From Microcebus murinus (lineage: Eukaryota > Chordata > Mammalia > Primates > Cheirogaleidae): 64,000 nt of DNA. Under the pieces are notes generated by a model. The model was not told the DNA's origin, did not search any database, and saw only the letters and a list, made by a program, of their open reading frames with translations. The translations under genes were made by a program, and so were the position numbers. Numbering within the stretch: the first letter of the stretch is position 1; each line of letters begins with the position of its first letter. The stretch lies in assembly GCF_040939455.1 (NCBI RefSeq), contig NC_134120.1, forward strand, positions 56,187,001-56,251,000. The letters are read 5' to 3'. Below are positions 33,219-44,447 of the stretch, piece after piece.

Positions 33219-36127
33219 CTGGAGGGAGAAAAGATGAGATGATAATGGTCAATACAATGCACAGTCCCCTCACACTGGTAAGTTAAAATTTATCTAAAAC
33301 GAAAAGGTAAATAATATTCAAAGGAGGGAAAGAAGAGTTGTGGTGCAGTAATGGAGACTGCAACCTGTGGCACAGAAAAGGAAGAAAACAGAAATACTGA
33401 TTGTGCTGAGAATGACATTGCTTCCCTATAAGGGAATAGGGTCAAAGGCAAAAGGTGTCTTCATTCCAAGTCTGTTTCCCTTGAGCACCAAATCTCTTGT
33501 TCTTTACCTTACTTTACAGTATTACAAATAACCGTGTTTTCTCCTTCCCCCGCCCCAAATAGTCTGCAGTCAGCAATTATTTTTAAGTGATGAGTGAGTG
33601 TGGGCCATTTTTGAGGCTAAGAAATATAAGCTTTGAGAATCAATAGGTTAACCATAAAAGTTGGACTTCAGGGATCACGCTTGGTAGATGACCCAAGAAG
33701 ATATACATGATGGAAATTAGAAGATTGACATGAAGAAGCTGCATGTTAGGCTTCCGCACATCCAAGACCACAAAGCCAAGTAAATAAAGGCCAACCTTAG
33801 CTTCTGTCCTGTAAGAGTTGGGACTAAAAACCAATCAGACCGTCTTCCATTCATGTTAAACTTTCAAAGAATCAGACATGTGTCTCATCTGGAAGCTACC
33901 AGGACAATATGTATAGCAGGCTCACAAATGCTTTAACTTCAGGAAATCTGTTATCTTCTTTTGTAATCTGATACTATATTTTTTTGGTGAAAAGACCTTT
34001 AAAAATATTTTCTAGATATGTTTGAGCTAATTGAAATCAATCACATTCCCGAATATCATAAATATCAAGAGTTAGTTTTAAGGTTCAAATGTTTTACAAA
34101 TCTATTTTGCTTCTGGAAATTAGATAGGTATTAAGATAAATGAAGTCAGCATGGAATAAACAAATACTTCCTCTCAGCAATTTGCAAATCTGTCCTAAAG
34201 CACTACCAGTTTTTTTAAGTGATAATTTAAATTGTTGGTTAAATATATATAATAATTATAAACAGGAAATTTAAATTCCTTTTATCAAAATTAAGTTAGT
34301 GAATGACAACTAGTACCAAGTCTAGTTTTCATGAATTATTTTCATGAAATTATTATTTCTTGGAAATAGAATTTATCAAAGGTTAGGTAATATTTAATGT
34401 ATTGATGTTAAGTAACACATTTAATAGATTTGCATTAAATAATATATTTAATGCATTTATCCCAGTATGAAATGCAGATATAACTCCTCCATTTTTTGTG
34501 TGTCCTAGGAAAATAATTTTCAATTTTCATGGATATTATAATTCCAGCAGATCCTCCCTTCCCAGCCCCTTCATTATTCTTGTTTGGGAGGATGAGGGAG
34601 AAAAAGAAATTATGAACATTAAAAAAAACTGTCTCTTCTTTTTAATGCCAAGTCACATGAACCTTCCAGTTGTGGTAGTTGGATAGTAGAATCTGCATTG
34701 TGTTGTTTCTTATGTTCAGTTTCAGAATTGTCTCGATAGTTAGTATATTTGTACATTGTATTTTTTAAATAAATGCTGATATCACTTTAACGGAAGTGAC
34801 TTCTCAGAACTTCTGTTTCTGTGATTAAGAAGTCTGTAATAAGGAGCTTCCATGGAAGGAAGGCACTTTTAAAACATTAATATCATGGCTCCATTAATAT
34901 AATGGTACCAGACAAGCACACATCTTTAATGAAGGATTGTGTTGTTTTACAATAGATTTTTTTCTATTGAGTAACAAAATGTATATTCAAAGATTTTTTC
35001 CAATCTCTATTTCTTTAAAGAAAAAAATCAAACTTACCTGGTTCAGGGAGAAAAAAAATAATTATATATTTTTTTGAATTCAGAATCAGAATTATAAATT
35101 GCATTTACAATATGTTTGATATTTAACAATTAGAGATTTACTGTAATTTAAAGTAGAGGCTGAGAGATAGAAAATGTCAAAAGGTAACTGAAGAGCAGAG
35201 AATTAATTTCATGTAAAGAATAGACCTGGCAATCCCCAAGAGCACCTTCAATTTCAAGGAGCTTTCTTTCTCCTAGCCTTCCCTTATGTGAGGTTGTGTT
35301 CCTCACTAGAAACTACAGTTGAGTTATGTATGGGTTCATCTGGGAATCATGTTGACTAAGTGCCTGTGGAAACTGTGTCTAGGTACTTTTTCCCCCTAGA
35401 GTTATAGAATATTTTTATTTTTTATCTTCAAAAGTGTCCACGGGATCCCATCACTGACCACAGAATTTGAAAGAGTTGCATTTTAAACAAGAATATTAGG
35501 TTTCCCAAAAATAAATCAGCTTCCTCAAGAAAATTTGTTTTTAGAGCTTCTGTTATCTTCTGTCTAGAGGCCAAAGGATTATTTCGGAAGCTATGATGTC
35601 GGATATGGAGAATGTATCTAGTAGAGGTGACAGAAACGTGCATAAACTGAGAGCTCACAATTGGAACAGGCTCTTGAGAACCATGGTTGCTTGATGCTCA
35701 TATTGGTAAGAAGTTATTACAGATAAGATGAAACAGTCTCACCCAAATCTAAGGCAAGATATGAATATAACTCTCAACATCTGAAGGAAATAAAATCAGC
35801 CTCTATTAACCTTGAACACTTCAGTCTTTTAGAAAAACTACCCAATATGTCCTCTGAAGTTTGCAAAATAGGGAAGAGCCTGACTGATAAGCTAATTTGA
35901 GAGAAATGTGCTAATATTTAAAGGGAGGAAAAGTAGAGTTGAAAGGATATGATTTTGCAACCTATAGTATAAAAATCCCATGAAAAATTAACAGAGCAGA
36001 CCATTCTCTGTGAAGGCATTGGGAAGACTACTATACTTATGCTGGCCCTGAGAGGACGGTGGAGCTCAGAGCCTGCAGGGCTGTGGGCACCACTTCTCCA
36101 ACCCCTGCCGCTGCCGCCCATACGCAC
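33219..36127 (-). other. PIEZO2: PIEZO2 intron, 2.9 kb
   Basis: AT-rich single-copy-looking sequence; I recognise no repeat family and no gene. Confidence 0.82.
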
Positions 36128-36276
36128 CATCATGGCAATGAGGGCACAGATGTAGCTTTGTTTCATAATGAATTGGAACACGGAGACCATGGCATGAACT
36201 TTGACGCTTCTTTTCTCCTCGTGGCTTTGTTCCTCTTCAAATTCTTCTTTCTCTTCCTCCTCTTCCTCTTTCTTTT
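36128..36276 (-). CDS. PIEZO2: PIEZO2 exon (5th of 12), acidic loop then helix start
   Basis: 149 nt, phase 1 in and phase 0 out. Acceptor CCATCTAG|AAAAGA; donor ATGATG|GTGCGT. The first third is a charged tract of Glu and Lys (KKEEEEEEKEEFEEEQ), then SHEEKRSVKVHAMVS. A membrane segment follows, VFQFIMKQSYICALIAMM, which continues into the next exon. The acidic tract is encoded by a GAA/GAG run that shows on the plus strand as a pyrimidine-rich CTT/CCT stretch at about 36238-36276. Confidence 0.97.
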
Positions 36277-36529
36277 CTAGATGGAAACATATTTTATGTA
36301 ATTATTTATGCAAACATGAAATTTGTATAAATGTTCCAAGCAGTAAAGCACATGTATGATTTTGACACAGCCTTTTATTTAAGACTTCAGAAATCATTTC
36401 CAATTAATAAAGCACTCAGAATTCAAACAGAATCAGTACGTTCTGCCTGGTCAGTGTAACAGGCTCTGCACTCAGAAATTATGGGAAGAAAATTTCCATT
36501 TGAGAGGGTATAGAAAACTTCCATTTCCT

Positions 36530-37045
36530 GGCATTCATGCCCTTGTGTGAGCCCTTCCCCCTGAGTGTAGGCAGGACCTGGGACAGGCTTCTAAAAAACA
36601 GAGCACTTCAAAAGTGATGGAGCGTCACTTCCAAGATTCAGTTTCAAAACACTGTGGCTTTCACCTTGGGCACCTTCCCTCATTCTCTCATTCGCTTGTC
36701 CTGAGAGAAGCCAGCTTCCATGTTGTAAACTGCCCTGTGGTGAGGCTCAGGAGGTGAGAACTGATGTCTCTGCTGGGCAGCAGTCAGCAAGAGCCGAGGC
36801 CAGCTGGCCAACAGTGGGCTTGGAAATAGATTCTTCCCCACTCAAACCATCAGAAGAGATTGCAGCCCCAGCCAGGAGCCTCATAAACTACCCTAAGCTG
36901 TAGGCACCAACCTAGTCACACCCAGATTCCTGACCCAGGGAAACTGTATCACACTAAATGTTGTTTTAAGCTGCTAAATAAAGTGTCCTGTCTTTCTTGT
37001 TTGAGCTAAATGGGCTATATACACGTTGGTTAGAGAACCAAGTTT
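36530..37045 (+). mobile_element. MLT1-like MaLR LTR
   Basis: Typical MLT1 3'-half wording: CTGAGAGAAGCCAGCTTCCA, AGATTGCAGCCCCAGCCAGG, TTCCTGACCCAGGGAAACTG and TGTTGTTTTAAGCTGCTAAA. Ends are approximate. Confidence 0.8.
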
Positions 37046-37868
37046 CCTAGCGCCATGAAGAGGAAGGATAAACTACTAAAATATCAGTGACCATGCATTC
37101 TACCCCACACAGGCTCCAAAATCAGGAGCAGAAACTTACTGGCTTTCATTCCTCCAGCAGGAGGATTGGATAACCCTAAGAGTTATAAGAGACAGCCTGC
37201 AGATCAGAGAAAGTGATGAAAACACTGCATGTAATGAATTTTAGAGTTATTTGCATACTACCTTTCTGGTTGTGACATATTTTGTGTGCATAGATTCAAT
37301 GAAAAATAAAACACTCCTCAGCTTTTGTTTCACTTTTGAAAACTCAATTTATGATTTGAGTATTTTTCTATTGTCCTTGTCAGCAGTCAAAATTCTATTT
37401 ATTTGTTCTCATATGAATAAAGTGTAAATAGATGGACATCTAGGCTGTGACCCGAACATCTCAAACATTAGAAGTCACAAATGCCAATTCTTGGGCCCTG
37501 CCCTTTGTGATACTGGCGTCAACGCTCTGAAGACCACACTTTGGAAAGCACTGAATTTCCTTAAGCTTTTCAGTTTAAACCTGAGTTGCAAACAAAAATA
37601 CATGCATGTAGGAAGCAGAAAAGGGTAACAAATGGATAGAGTGTGATGCGGTGGAGCTCACAGGCACCATCTGCGGTTGGGGAATGCATGTGGCAGAGTG
37701 GGTGGCGGAGGGTGACTGACCTTGATTTAACCTTACTAAGGGATGTTGAATAATGTGGCTAACAGTTGTACAGTTAAGCAGGTGCACCCTCAAGGGCAAC
37801 TGCAGGAAGTACAGATAAAGAATTACAAAGAACAGAACATCGGAATAAGCCTGATAAAGAATTATGCA

Positions 37869-38030
37869 GGGTGGGTATATACATACATAATGAGTGAGAT
37901 GTGCACCATCTGGGGGATGGTCATGATGGAGACTCAGACTTTTGGGGGGAGGGGGGGAAATGGGCATTTATTGAAACCTTAAAATCTGTACCCCCATAAT
38001 ATGCCAAAATAAAAAAAAAATTAAAAAAAA
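37869..38030 (+). mobile_element. Young 5'-truncated L1 3' end
   Basis: Contains ATACATACATAATGAGTGAG, a G-rich purine tract, AACCTTAAAATCTGTACCCC and an A-rich tail. A perfect 13-bp duplication AAAGAATTATGCA at 37856-37868 and 38031-38043 bounds it. The 3' wording is that of strepsirrhine L1s. Confidence 0.95.
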
Positions 38031-39033
38031 AAAGAATTATGCAAAAGGCCCTCAGAGTAAGCACAATGTACCTAATGTACCTTTCATGCAAAGAGGATGG
38101 ATAGCTGCTGGCCATTCTCTGAAGGAGGATAATGTCTAACAACACTAGTGTTAATCACATATAAATAGAGATACAAATCAAGTATAATTTGGTAGTCACT
38201 TAGCCACTACCTGCATGCTTCATGTATTGTACTTTTTTTGTCCTCAATACTACAGTTAGGTAATTCTGTCTTTATGGACTAGTGATTGGCAGTTGGTCCC
38301 CAGCAGTGGCCATGACAACAGAAGTCCAACTAACCTTGTAGAGAGGCAGGGACTAGTGTTGCCAGATGTTCATATTCTATAAGGGATTCCAGAAATTTTC
38401 ATTTCTAGGTCAGAGCTACAGCTTTTAAAATGATGGTTACTATTTAAAGTTTAAAAAAATATTTCACCTGAGGGTGAAATCTCAGCCCCAGGCCACCGAT
38501 TTGTCATCTCTAGTAACAGCTTGCTCTCCTTCACCACAATATATACTGAGAGAAAAGGCAGAAAAGCCATGTTCAAGTTTTTGTGTTCTCCTTTCTTTTT
38601 AATGTACAAAAAGGACTCTTTTTAAAAACACCCATACATTAGCCAGAAAACTATTGACCCTAATTACAACATCAACTAAAAGAAAGACCAACATACATAT
38701 ATACACATGTAGGTTAAATGCTATACATAAATTGACATGTTTAAAATGCTTTTTACTTTTTTTTCAAAGTATGTCCCAATTATGCTATTTATTTTGTATA
38801 CAGTGATAGAATACAAATAGCAATATGCTAGGACAAAATATAGGCAGAGCTTAAAGAAATGGGCTTAATTATACTGACCATGGAAGTCATGCTTCCATAC
38901 TTCATACTGTTTTGAAAAAAAGGAACCAAATCCAATAAACAGAAAACAAAAGAAAGAGAGAAGCCAAACTTATGAAAGAGAGAGAAATACAACCCCGTGC
39001 ATAACGCGCGCCTTCCCTGGGGCGGCTCCTTAC

Positions 39034-39172
39034 CTGAGGGTTCGTCGGAGGGTTCCCATCGGTACTGTGGGGTCGAGTACAGGTCGGCTTTGCCAGGGCC
39101 ATTCTCCATGGGGAGGCTGGGGTGGATGGTGTGGTAGTCCACAGGGTTTCCATTCACAGTCACAAGCAGGCC
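39034..39172 (-). CDS. PIEZO2: PIEZO2 exon (4th of 12), cytosolic loop
   Basis: 139 nt: 46 codons plus one base (phase 0 in, phase 1 out). Acceptor CATGCAG|GGCCTG; donor CCTCAG|GTAAGG. The peptide begins GLLVTVNGNPVDYHTIH, continues through MENGPGKADLYSTPQYRW and ends PSDEPS. There is no hydrophobic helix; it is Pro- and Tyr-rich cytosolic linker. The final G joins AA of the next exon to make Glu. Remembered human sequence ends SDESSE, so Pro here is a substitution in this species. Confidence 0.97.
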
Positions 39173-40098
39173 CTGCATGGGTGCAGGGAAAATGACACCT
39201 GTCACAGCAGCTCTGGGTTTCTAATGTCAATATTCCCACCCTCCCTTCCTCACCTGGCAGTGAAGAGCTGAGTGCAAGCTGAACAATTTAGTCAACTATC
39301 CAAATATCTCAGCAAGATGTATCTTGCACATTCCCTCTCCAAATCCAGCCTCCATAAAGTGATCGCTATAAAAGGTGTATCAGATCTGATCTCACTTCTG
39401 TTGCAAACTGTGTGATGTACCCTCTGTGCTCAGTATAAAGTGCAAATGCTCCTAAAAGGCTGTCTGAGCCCTTCAGGATCTGTTCTTATTTCTTGGTTTC
39501 TTTAGCACTCGCCACTGTCTACCCCTTAGCCATCCTTCCAGCTCTATGGGACTCCACACCTTTCCTGGTCCTGGACCCAACTCTGCCCTGCCTCACACCC
39601 ATGTAGCTCTGCACAGGATGAATGCAAATGTCCTTCAGGTCTCAGCTGAGACAGCACCCTCTGGTGTCTTTGTCTGACTGCAAGATTGCAATTCCCTCAC
39701 TGCCTTGCTAAGTACAACTGCCTGTTTTTTCCCTCTGTCTTTTTGCCTTTACAATTTTTGAAACAAACATACAAATACACATATGCACAATGAACATGCA
39801 AGACTTCCTATTTAAAAAATGTAATAGGCATATTTACAAAACAAAATGATTTTAAAAACACCTCACAAAAAAGGCTTTTTAGAAGTTTAAATACATTATA
39901 TATGATTACACTCAATCTCATATCATATGAGTTACTGTTTTAACAACAATCAACTAGATATAATTTCTGAAAAATTTGAAAAGCTTATGGAAATTTTATA
40001 GATCACTAAAATATTCTCAAAAGAGCTAATTCCATTTCAGTCAGTCACTTTCACATCACTTACATAAGAGTACATGATAATTCTAAGGGTATACTAAC
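39173..40098 (-). other. PIEZO2: PIEZO2 intron, 0.9 kb
   Basis: An L2-like segment in plus orientation occupies about 39300-39760; the rest is AT-rich. Confidence 0.85.
39300..39760 (+). mobile_element. L2 fragment, sense
   Basis: CTTCAGGTCTCAGCTGAGAC, an AGCACCCTCTGGTGTCTTTG-like stretch and CTGCAAGATTGCAATTCCCT resemble the L2 3' region. Diverged. Confidence 0.7.
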
Positions 40099-40137
40099 AT
40101 CAGATGGCTTGTAGTCATCCTGGGTCATGGATAGAAG
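40099..40137 (-). CDS. PIEZO2: PIEZO2 39-nt small exon (3rd of 12)
   Basis: Thirteen codons, LLSMTQDDYKPSD, phase 0 to phase 0, too short for an ORF search. Acceptor TTTGCAG|CTTCTA; donor GAT|GTTAGT. It was found because the human protein has exactly this peptide between DERK and GLLVTVNG, and the flanking sequence supplies both splice sites. It continues the cytosolic linker. With a length divisible by three and symmetric phase it is a strong candidate for alternative inclusion. PIEZO2 is known to splice its loop exons differently between cell types, but whether this exon is one of them cannot be told from sequence. Confidence 0.95.
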
Positions 40138-43018
40138 CTGCAAAGAGCAAAGCAGGATAGCATGTTAGTAAGGAAGCTGAAAGCATTTAATGCTAAACAT
40201 TTAATGCTTCACTATATAAATACCCATTCTCTTTAACTCACTGGTGGCTAGTATGTTTAAACTGCCATGCAAAATATAAAGGGAAAAATAATTGAATTGG
40301 ATGTTGCTGTTTATTATAACTATTTTCCAGCTTCTGAGGTTAACTTTTAATTATAACAGCAAATAAGCAACAATAAACTGCATGACCATAGAAGTTACTA
40401 TGTTTTTCAATTATTTTGTTCTAATAGAATAAGCAGCTTAGTTTTATTACTCCTGGAACCCTTTAAGAAATCTGCAGAACTTTGAAAATATTTACTTTTC
40501 AGAAAGTAGAAGTTTCATGATAAAAAACTGATTTGTAGTAGAGTTTGAGCTTATTTTAAGACTTGCATACTGTCTACAACAAAATAATTATTATATGACT
40601 GTGCTTTTGAACCATATTAGTGTCAAGTGGTTTGGGCTTCCCCCAAATAATCATTAGCACAGCAAGTGGTTCTGTGACATTTTTGATTCAGGAGTCATTT
40701 ACATTCTTAAAAATCACTGAGGGTCCCAAAGAGCTTTTATTTTTGTGAGTTCTATCTCTCAGTGCCTACTGTATTAGAAATTTAAGTGGGCATTTAAAGA
40801 TATTTATTAACTCATTAAAAGTTTTAAAAAACCACTATATGTTAACATAAATAAATGATTCAAATAGCTATATTTTTATAAAAACTCTTTTTAAAGTTTC
40901 ATTATTTTATACTTTTGCATAGCTTTTAAATGTCTGGCTTTTTAATAAGAGACAACTGGACTTCCAGATCGGTTTCTGTGTCCAATATGCTGTGATATGC
41001 TGTTTTGGTTGAAGTATACGAAGAAAATCTGGTTTCTCAGATGTATTCATTGAAAAGGAAGGACTATTTTAATAGTCTAACTAGATAATTGTGGATAGTA
41101 ATTGCTACTACATCAAGCTCAACCAGTGGTAGTTTCTTGAAGGTCAGTTGTGCTGTGGAATCTGAGACTACATTACTGACCTTTTCATACTCCGTAACAT
41201 TAAAACCCATTAATATATCTTACACCTTAAGCAGTGATTATTTTGAGGCTGTTGGTTTGGTAAGTTATACAGTTCTATCAAGTACTGACACATTTCATTA
41301 TGTGATATTTGAAAAGCACATTTATTAACATCACAATGATCTCATCAAAAAAGCCCTTAAATATTAAAAGTTGTCAAGCTCTCAGTGGTGGATGCAAGTT
41401 TTCCAAAATTCTAAATTTTACTCAAGTACTGAAATTTTATCATTGCAACAAATGCTATTAGCTGTTTGCCTCTAAGTGTCAGGCTCCATTTATTTTTAAG
41501 AAATTGTCTGTCACATACCCAAATCTGAATAACTGTATTTGTCCATAGTTGTTCCCTTGGGTAAAAGTGGCTGCTATGGAAACACAGCGAGTTGAGCTCG
41601 CAATGCCTTTACTGGGCCCTGTACTTTTTATCATGACAGCAGTCATACTTTGTACATGGCACATTATGCAGACTTCCCATTTTGTCACACAGAATACAAA
41701 AAGACGTGCATGCCAAGGTTGAGATTTACGAAAATTAATAACTCTTTCTGGTTCATCGAGGATTTTCTTAAGTGAAACCAGCCTTGCTGTTCTGTCTTCC
41801 GTGTGAGCTTGGCAATGAACAGCTCGACCTACGATCACTACTCTGCGCTTTGGGGCCTCCACCTTGGTTTGGTGTCCAGTGCCGGCAGTTTACCCACTGT
41901 TACTTTTGTACCATCAAGGCAAAGATCTTATGTATTAGTATAGAAATAGTTTGGAGCTTGAGGACCCCTGCAAGGGTCTCAGAATCCCCAGGGGTCCACA
42001 GGCCTCACTCTGAAAACAGCTGGCCTATTGTCTGTTGATATCTGTCCTTTACTGAAATGTGAAAGATCATCCCGAAACTTGGTGAAGTGAGAGAGAAGAA
42101 ATGGCCCTTGAAAGTCCCCAGATGTCTCAGGGCCCCATCTCTGCTCCACAGTGCTGTCACCCCCTAAGACAGCTCACTCACTGTCCTATCCTGTCTCAGC
42201 GCAGGGTAGCAGCACTGAGAGTAGGACCTTGTGTCTTAGAGAAACTCACCTGCCATCAAAGGAATCAGAGAACCCACTCCTCAATTCTCAGACATGCAGG
42301 GGGACAAAATGCTGACCCCATCCAAGAATTATGAGTATTTGTCTTTACAACGTTGCAAATAGGCCATTTTAACAAGTCAATAAAGCATTGACTCAGTTGA
42401 GTTCAAAATGGTCAATAAGTGATTAAAAGGTCATATGAATTATTTATTATATATAAAATATATGAGTTGTCTGAATTATCCAATTGTAATTCACTTTTCT
42501 TTGTCAACAAACACAGTTTCCTCAAAGTATTGAGAGATCCTCCAGCATATTCATACAGACTGTTTGGGTCTTCTCCAAGTGGTTATTGAGCTACTATTGT
42601 GGCCAGTTACCCCATTAGAGTGAAATTATTTTTTGCAATGTATTTCAACTTTGAAACTTTCATTCCCTCAGTGCTAACAAATTGCTTTGTTATATTTTGT
42701 TTGTTTTAAATATAAAATTATTTTTTAAAAAATTAACAACATTCTTTTTAGGATTAAGAGACTTCAGTAGGAAATACTGAAATATAAAATGCTATTCTTG
42801 TAGGGTCTGATGGGACTGTGATATTTCCTCTGGAAATCTTATGTTTTCTCTCTGAATGGAGCTCTCTGGTACTAAGCCTCCTAAATCAAACTATGTCTAT
42901 AAACTGTGAGCAACTTGAATTTACATATGATATGATTATATAAGGGTCATATTCAACAGTAAAATACAGAAATAGAAAAATAAATTCGAGAATGGGAATT
43001 CCTTTCTTCATAGCTTAC
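40138..43018 (-). other. PIEZO2: PIEZO2 intron, 2.9 kb
   Basis: Largely a Charlie-type hAT transposon relic (about 40660-42022). The remainder shows no recognised feature. Confidence 0.85.
40660..42022 (-). mobile_element. Charlie-type hAT transposon relic
   Basis: The left end AGCAAGTGGTTCTG and right end CTCTGAAAACAGCTG approximate hAT terminal repeats. The first 600 bases carry wording I associate with Charlie elements, such as TGAGGGTCCCAAAGAGCTTT, TTTTGGTTGAAGTATACGAA and AGATAATTGTGGATA. Minus-strand translation near 41640-41790 gives LKKILDEPERVINFRKSQPW then HARLFVF, resembling a hAT transposase stretch. It is heavily decayed; the exact family is not determined. Confidence 0.8.
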
Positions 43019-43138
43019 TTTTCTCTCATCTGTGGGGTAATGGGTTGCATACCACAGGCTCCGTCTCCTCTCGGCTGTTATTTGGATGGGGCTACAAGCC
43101 AGGGCTCTGTCCTCTTCCCTGGGCCTTTCATCCTGCAC
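43019..43138 (-). CDS. PIEZO2: PIEZO2 exon (2nd of 12), cytosolic loop
   Basis: 120 nt, exactly 40 codons, phase 0 at both ends. Acceptor TTTCAG|GTGCAG; donor AAA|GTAAGC. The peptide starts VQDERPREEDRALACSP and ends ATHYPTDERK. It is hydrophilic, with an RRRSLW cluster and many charges, and no membrane segment, so it lies in the intracellular linker after the helix of the preceding exon. Because length and phase are symmetric, skipping it would keep the reading frame, so it could be a cassette exon. The Arg/Pro residues after VQDE differ from the human wording I remember (VQDEGTKEEDKAL). Confidence 0.96.
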
Positions 43139-44284
43139 CTGAAACACAAAATCACAGGAACAGCTCTGCTTGCTGCGGCAGCTCCCTAAGCAGCCTGGGT
43201 GGCCACGAGAGAGCTTTGCATCTTTGCCTCAATATGACAATTTTTCAAAGTGAATGTTTACAATATATGGGATTCAATCTAGATACTTTTAAAAATGACA
43301 AAAATGCTGTTCTGTAATTGATAAATACATAATATTAAATATTCCCTGATTTCTACTAAGCCCCATCCATTACACAATATACTCTAATGTTAAATATCCA
43401 CAGCTTTTCCACGTGTGTTCTAAATTGCAATAGAAAGCAGCTATGTAAATGTTCTTAGAATGCAGTTAACACTGTAAGCCTACGCCAGCCATTGGCAATT
43501 TTTAATTAACACAGTATTAGAAAGGGGAAATAAAGGCAAACTGAAGTCTTCTGTCACTGAAAGGGAAAAGAGGGGAGCCACCCAGTCTCGGTCCTCTCAG
43601 TGCTGCGTCCTTGCTAATGTTCCCATAGGGAATAAACTAGTCCTCAATTGTGCAGGAAGGAAATATCCTAATCCCCATCTTTCCACAATGGGATGCCCAG
43701 GAGGCTACAGGCACCAGGGAGAGCTAAGCTATCACTCTAACGTCCTCAGAGGCTAAGAGGGCTACAGGAGATTTGGGAACACCAATCACCACGTCAAACA
43801 GGGGTGTGTGGTCTCCGGGACTCGAGCTTTGTTGGCAAACATGGGTTTGAATCTGATCTGTACCATTCAGTAAATGTGAGATTTCAGAAAAATTTACCTC
43901 TCTAACCTCATTTTCCTCATCTGTAACAGGTGTATAATACCTATTCTTCAGAATTATTTAGTGGATTAAATGGGATAATATATGTAAACAGCCAAGCATA
44001 TTATTGGGCACTTAGTAAGTTCCCAGTAAAATCGAGTCTTCCATTCTCCTCACCACCTGTCATTCTTAGCAGCACACAGCGATATCAGCAAAGGGAAGCT
44101 AGTCTTCCTCCTGACAGTATTTATATTCACTTAATACTCTTTGAAGAATTAATACACTACAACCATAACATTAGAGTGATATTGAATACAGTACTGATTC
44201 ATCAGGAGGTGGTAGGAATGAATCATTTCACATGGAGATCAGGTTGCTTTGTAGACAAGATCATGAAAACCTTTTTATTCTTAC
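43139..44284 (-). other. PIEZO2: PIEZO2 intron, 1.1 kb
   Basis: Contains a MIR element (about 43840-44035); nothing else recognised. Confidence 0.85.
43840..44035 (+). mobile_element. MIR element
   Basis: GGGTTTGAATCTGATCTGTA, CTCATTTTCCTCATCTGTAA and GTGGATTAAATGGGATAATA in the order of the MIR core and 3' half. Confidence 0.88.
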
Positions 44285-44447
44285 TAGGGGTTCTTGCAGC
44301 CAGATGCGAATCAGAGTGGCCAGAGTATAGTACATCACTAGCAGCAGGATGGGGTTGGCGTGGTGATACCACGACAGTTCTGGGTTTACTATGATCTTCC
44401 AAGTACTCGAACAGTCTGTTTGAATTACTGATTTGATACCAAATAAC
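44285..44447 (-). CDS. PIEZO2: PIEZO2 exon (1st of 12 in window), blade transmembrane segment
   Basis: 163 nt. The acceptor AACAG precedes one base that completes a split Arg codon. Then 54 codons begin LFGIKSVIQTDCSS and end IRIWLQEPL, followed by donor CTA|GTAAGA (phase 0). An extracellular-type stretch with a Cys and SWYHHANP leads into one hydrophobic helix, PILLLVMYYTLATLIRIW. In remembered human protein this follows a segment ending NDYYA, which is not found anywhere up to 64000, so the upstream intron is longer than 19.5 kb. The only difference I notice from human is Glu for Asp in NPELSW. It is the most 5' exon visible. Confidence 0.97.

Larger units (their letters stand above)
36277..39033 (-). 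other. PIEZO2: PIEZO2 intron, 2.8 kb
   Basis: Contains an MLT1-like LTR (about 36530-37045) and a young 5'-truncated L1 3' end (37869-38030). Otherwise unremarkable. Confidence 0.85.
3535..44447 (-). other. PIEZO2: PIEZO2 gene, internal part (12 coding exons)
   Basis: PIEZO2 forms a homotrimeric, mechanically activated non-selective cation channel in the plasma membrane of somatosensory neurons and Merkel cells, serving light touch and proprioception (family knowledge). Twelve exons on the minus strand translate in one continuous frame of 653 complete codons plus split codons. They match remembered mammalian PIEZO2 almost residue for residue, for example SWYHHANPILLLVMYYTLA, FLELTDLKSIPSKEDNTIYR and WWILELHIIKIVSSYIIWVS. 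PIEZO1 is excluded by the long acidic loops and these segments. Neither the start codon, the promoter nor the pore-forming C-terminus is in the window. Every junction phase agrees, so this is an intact gene and not a pseudogene. The remaining exons must lie outside: N-terminal ones above 64000, later ones below 1. Confidence 0.98.
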
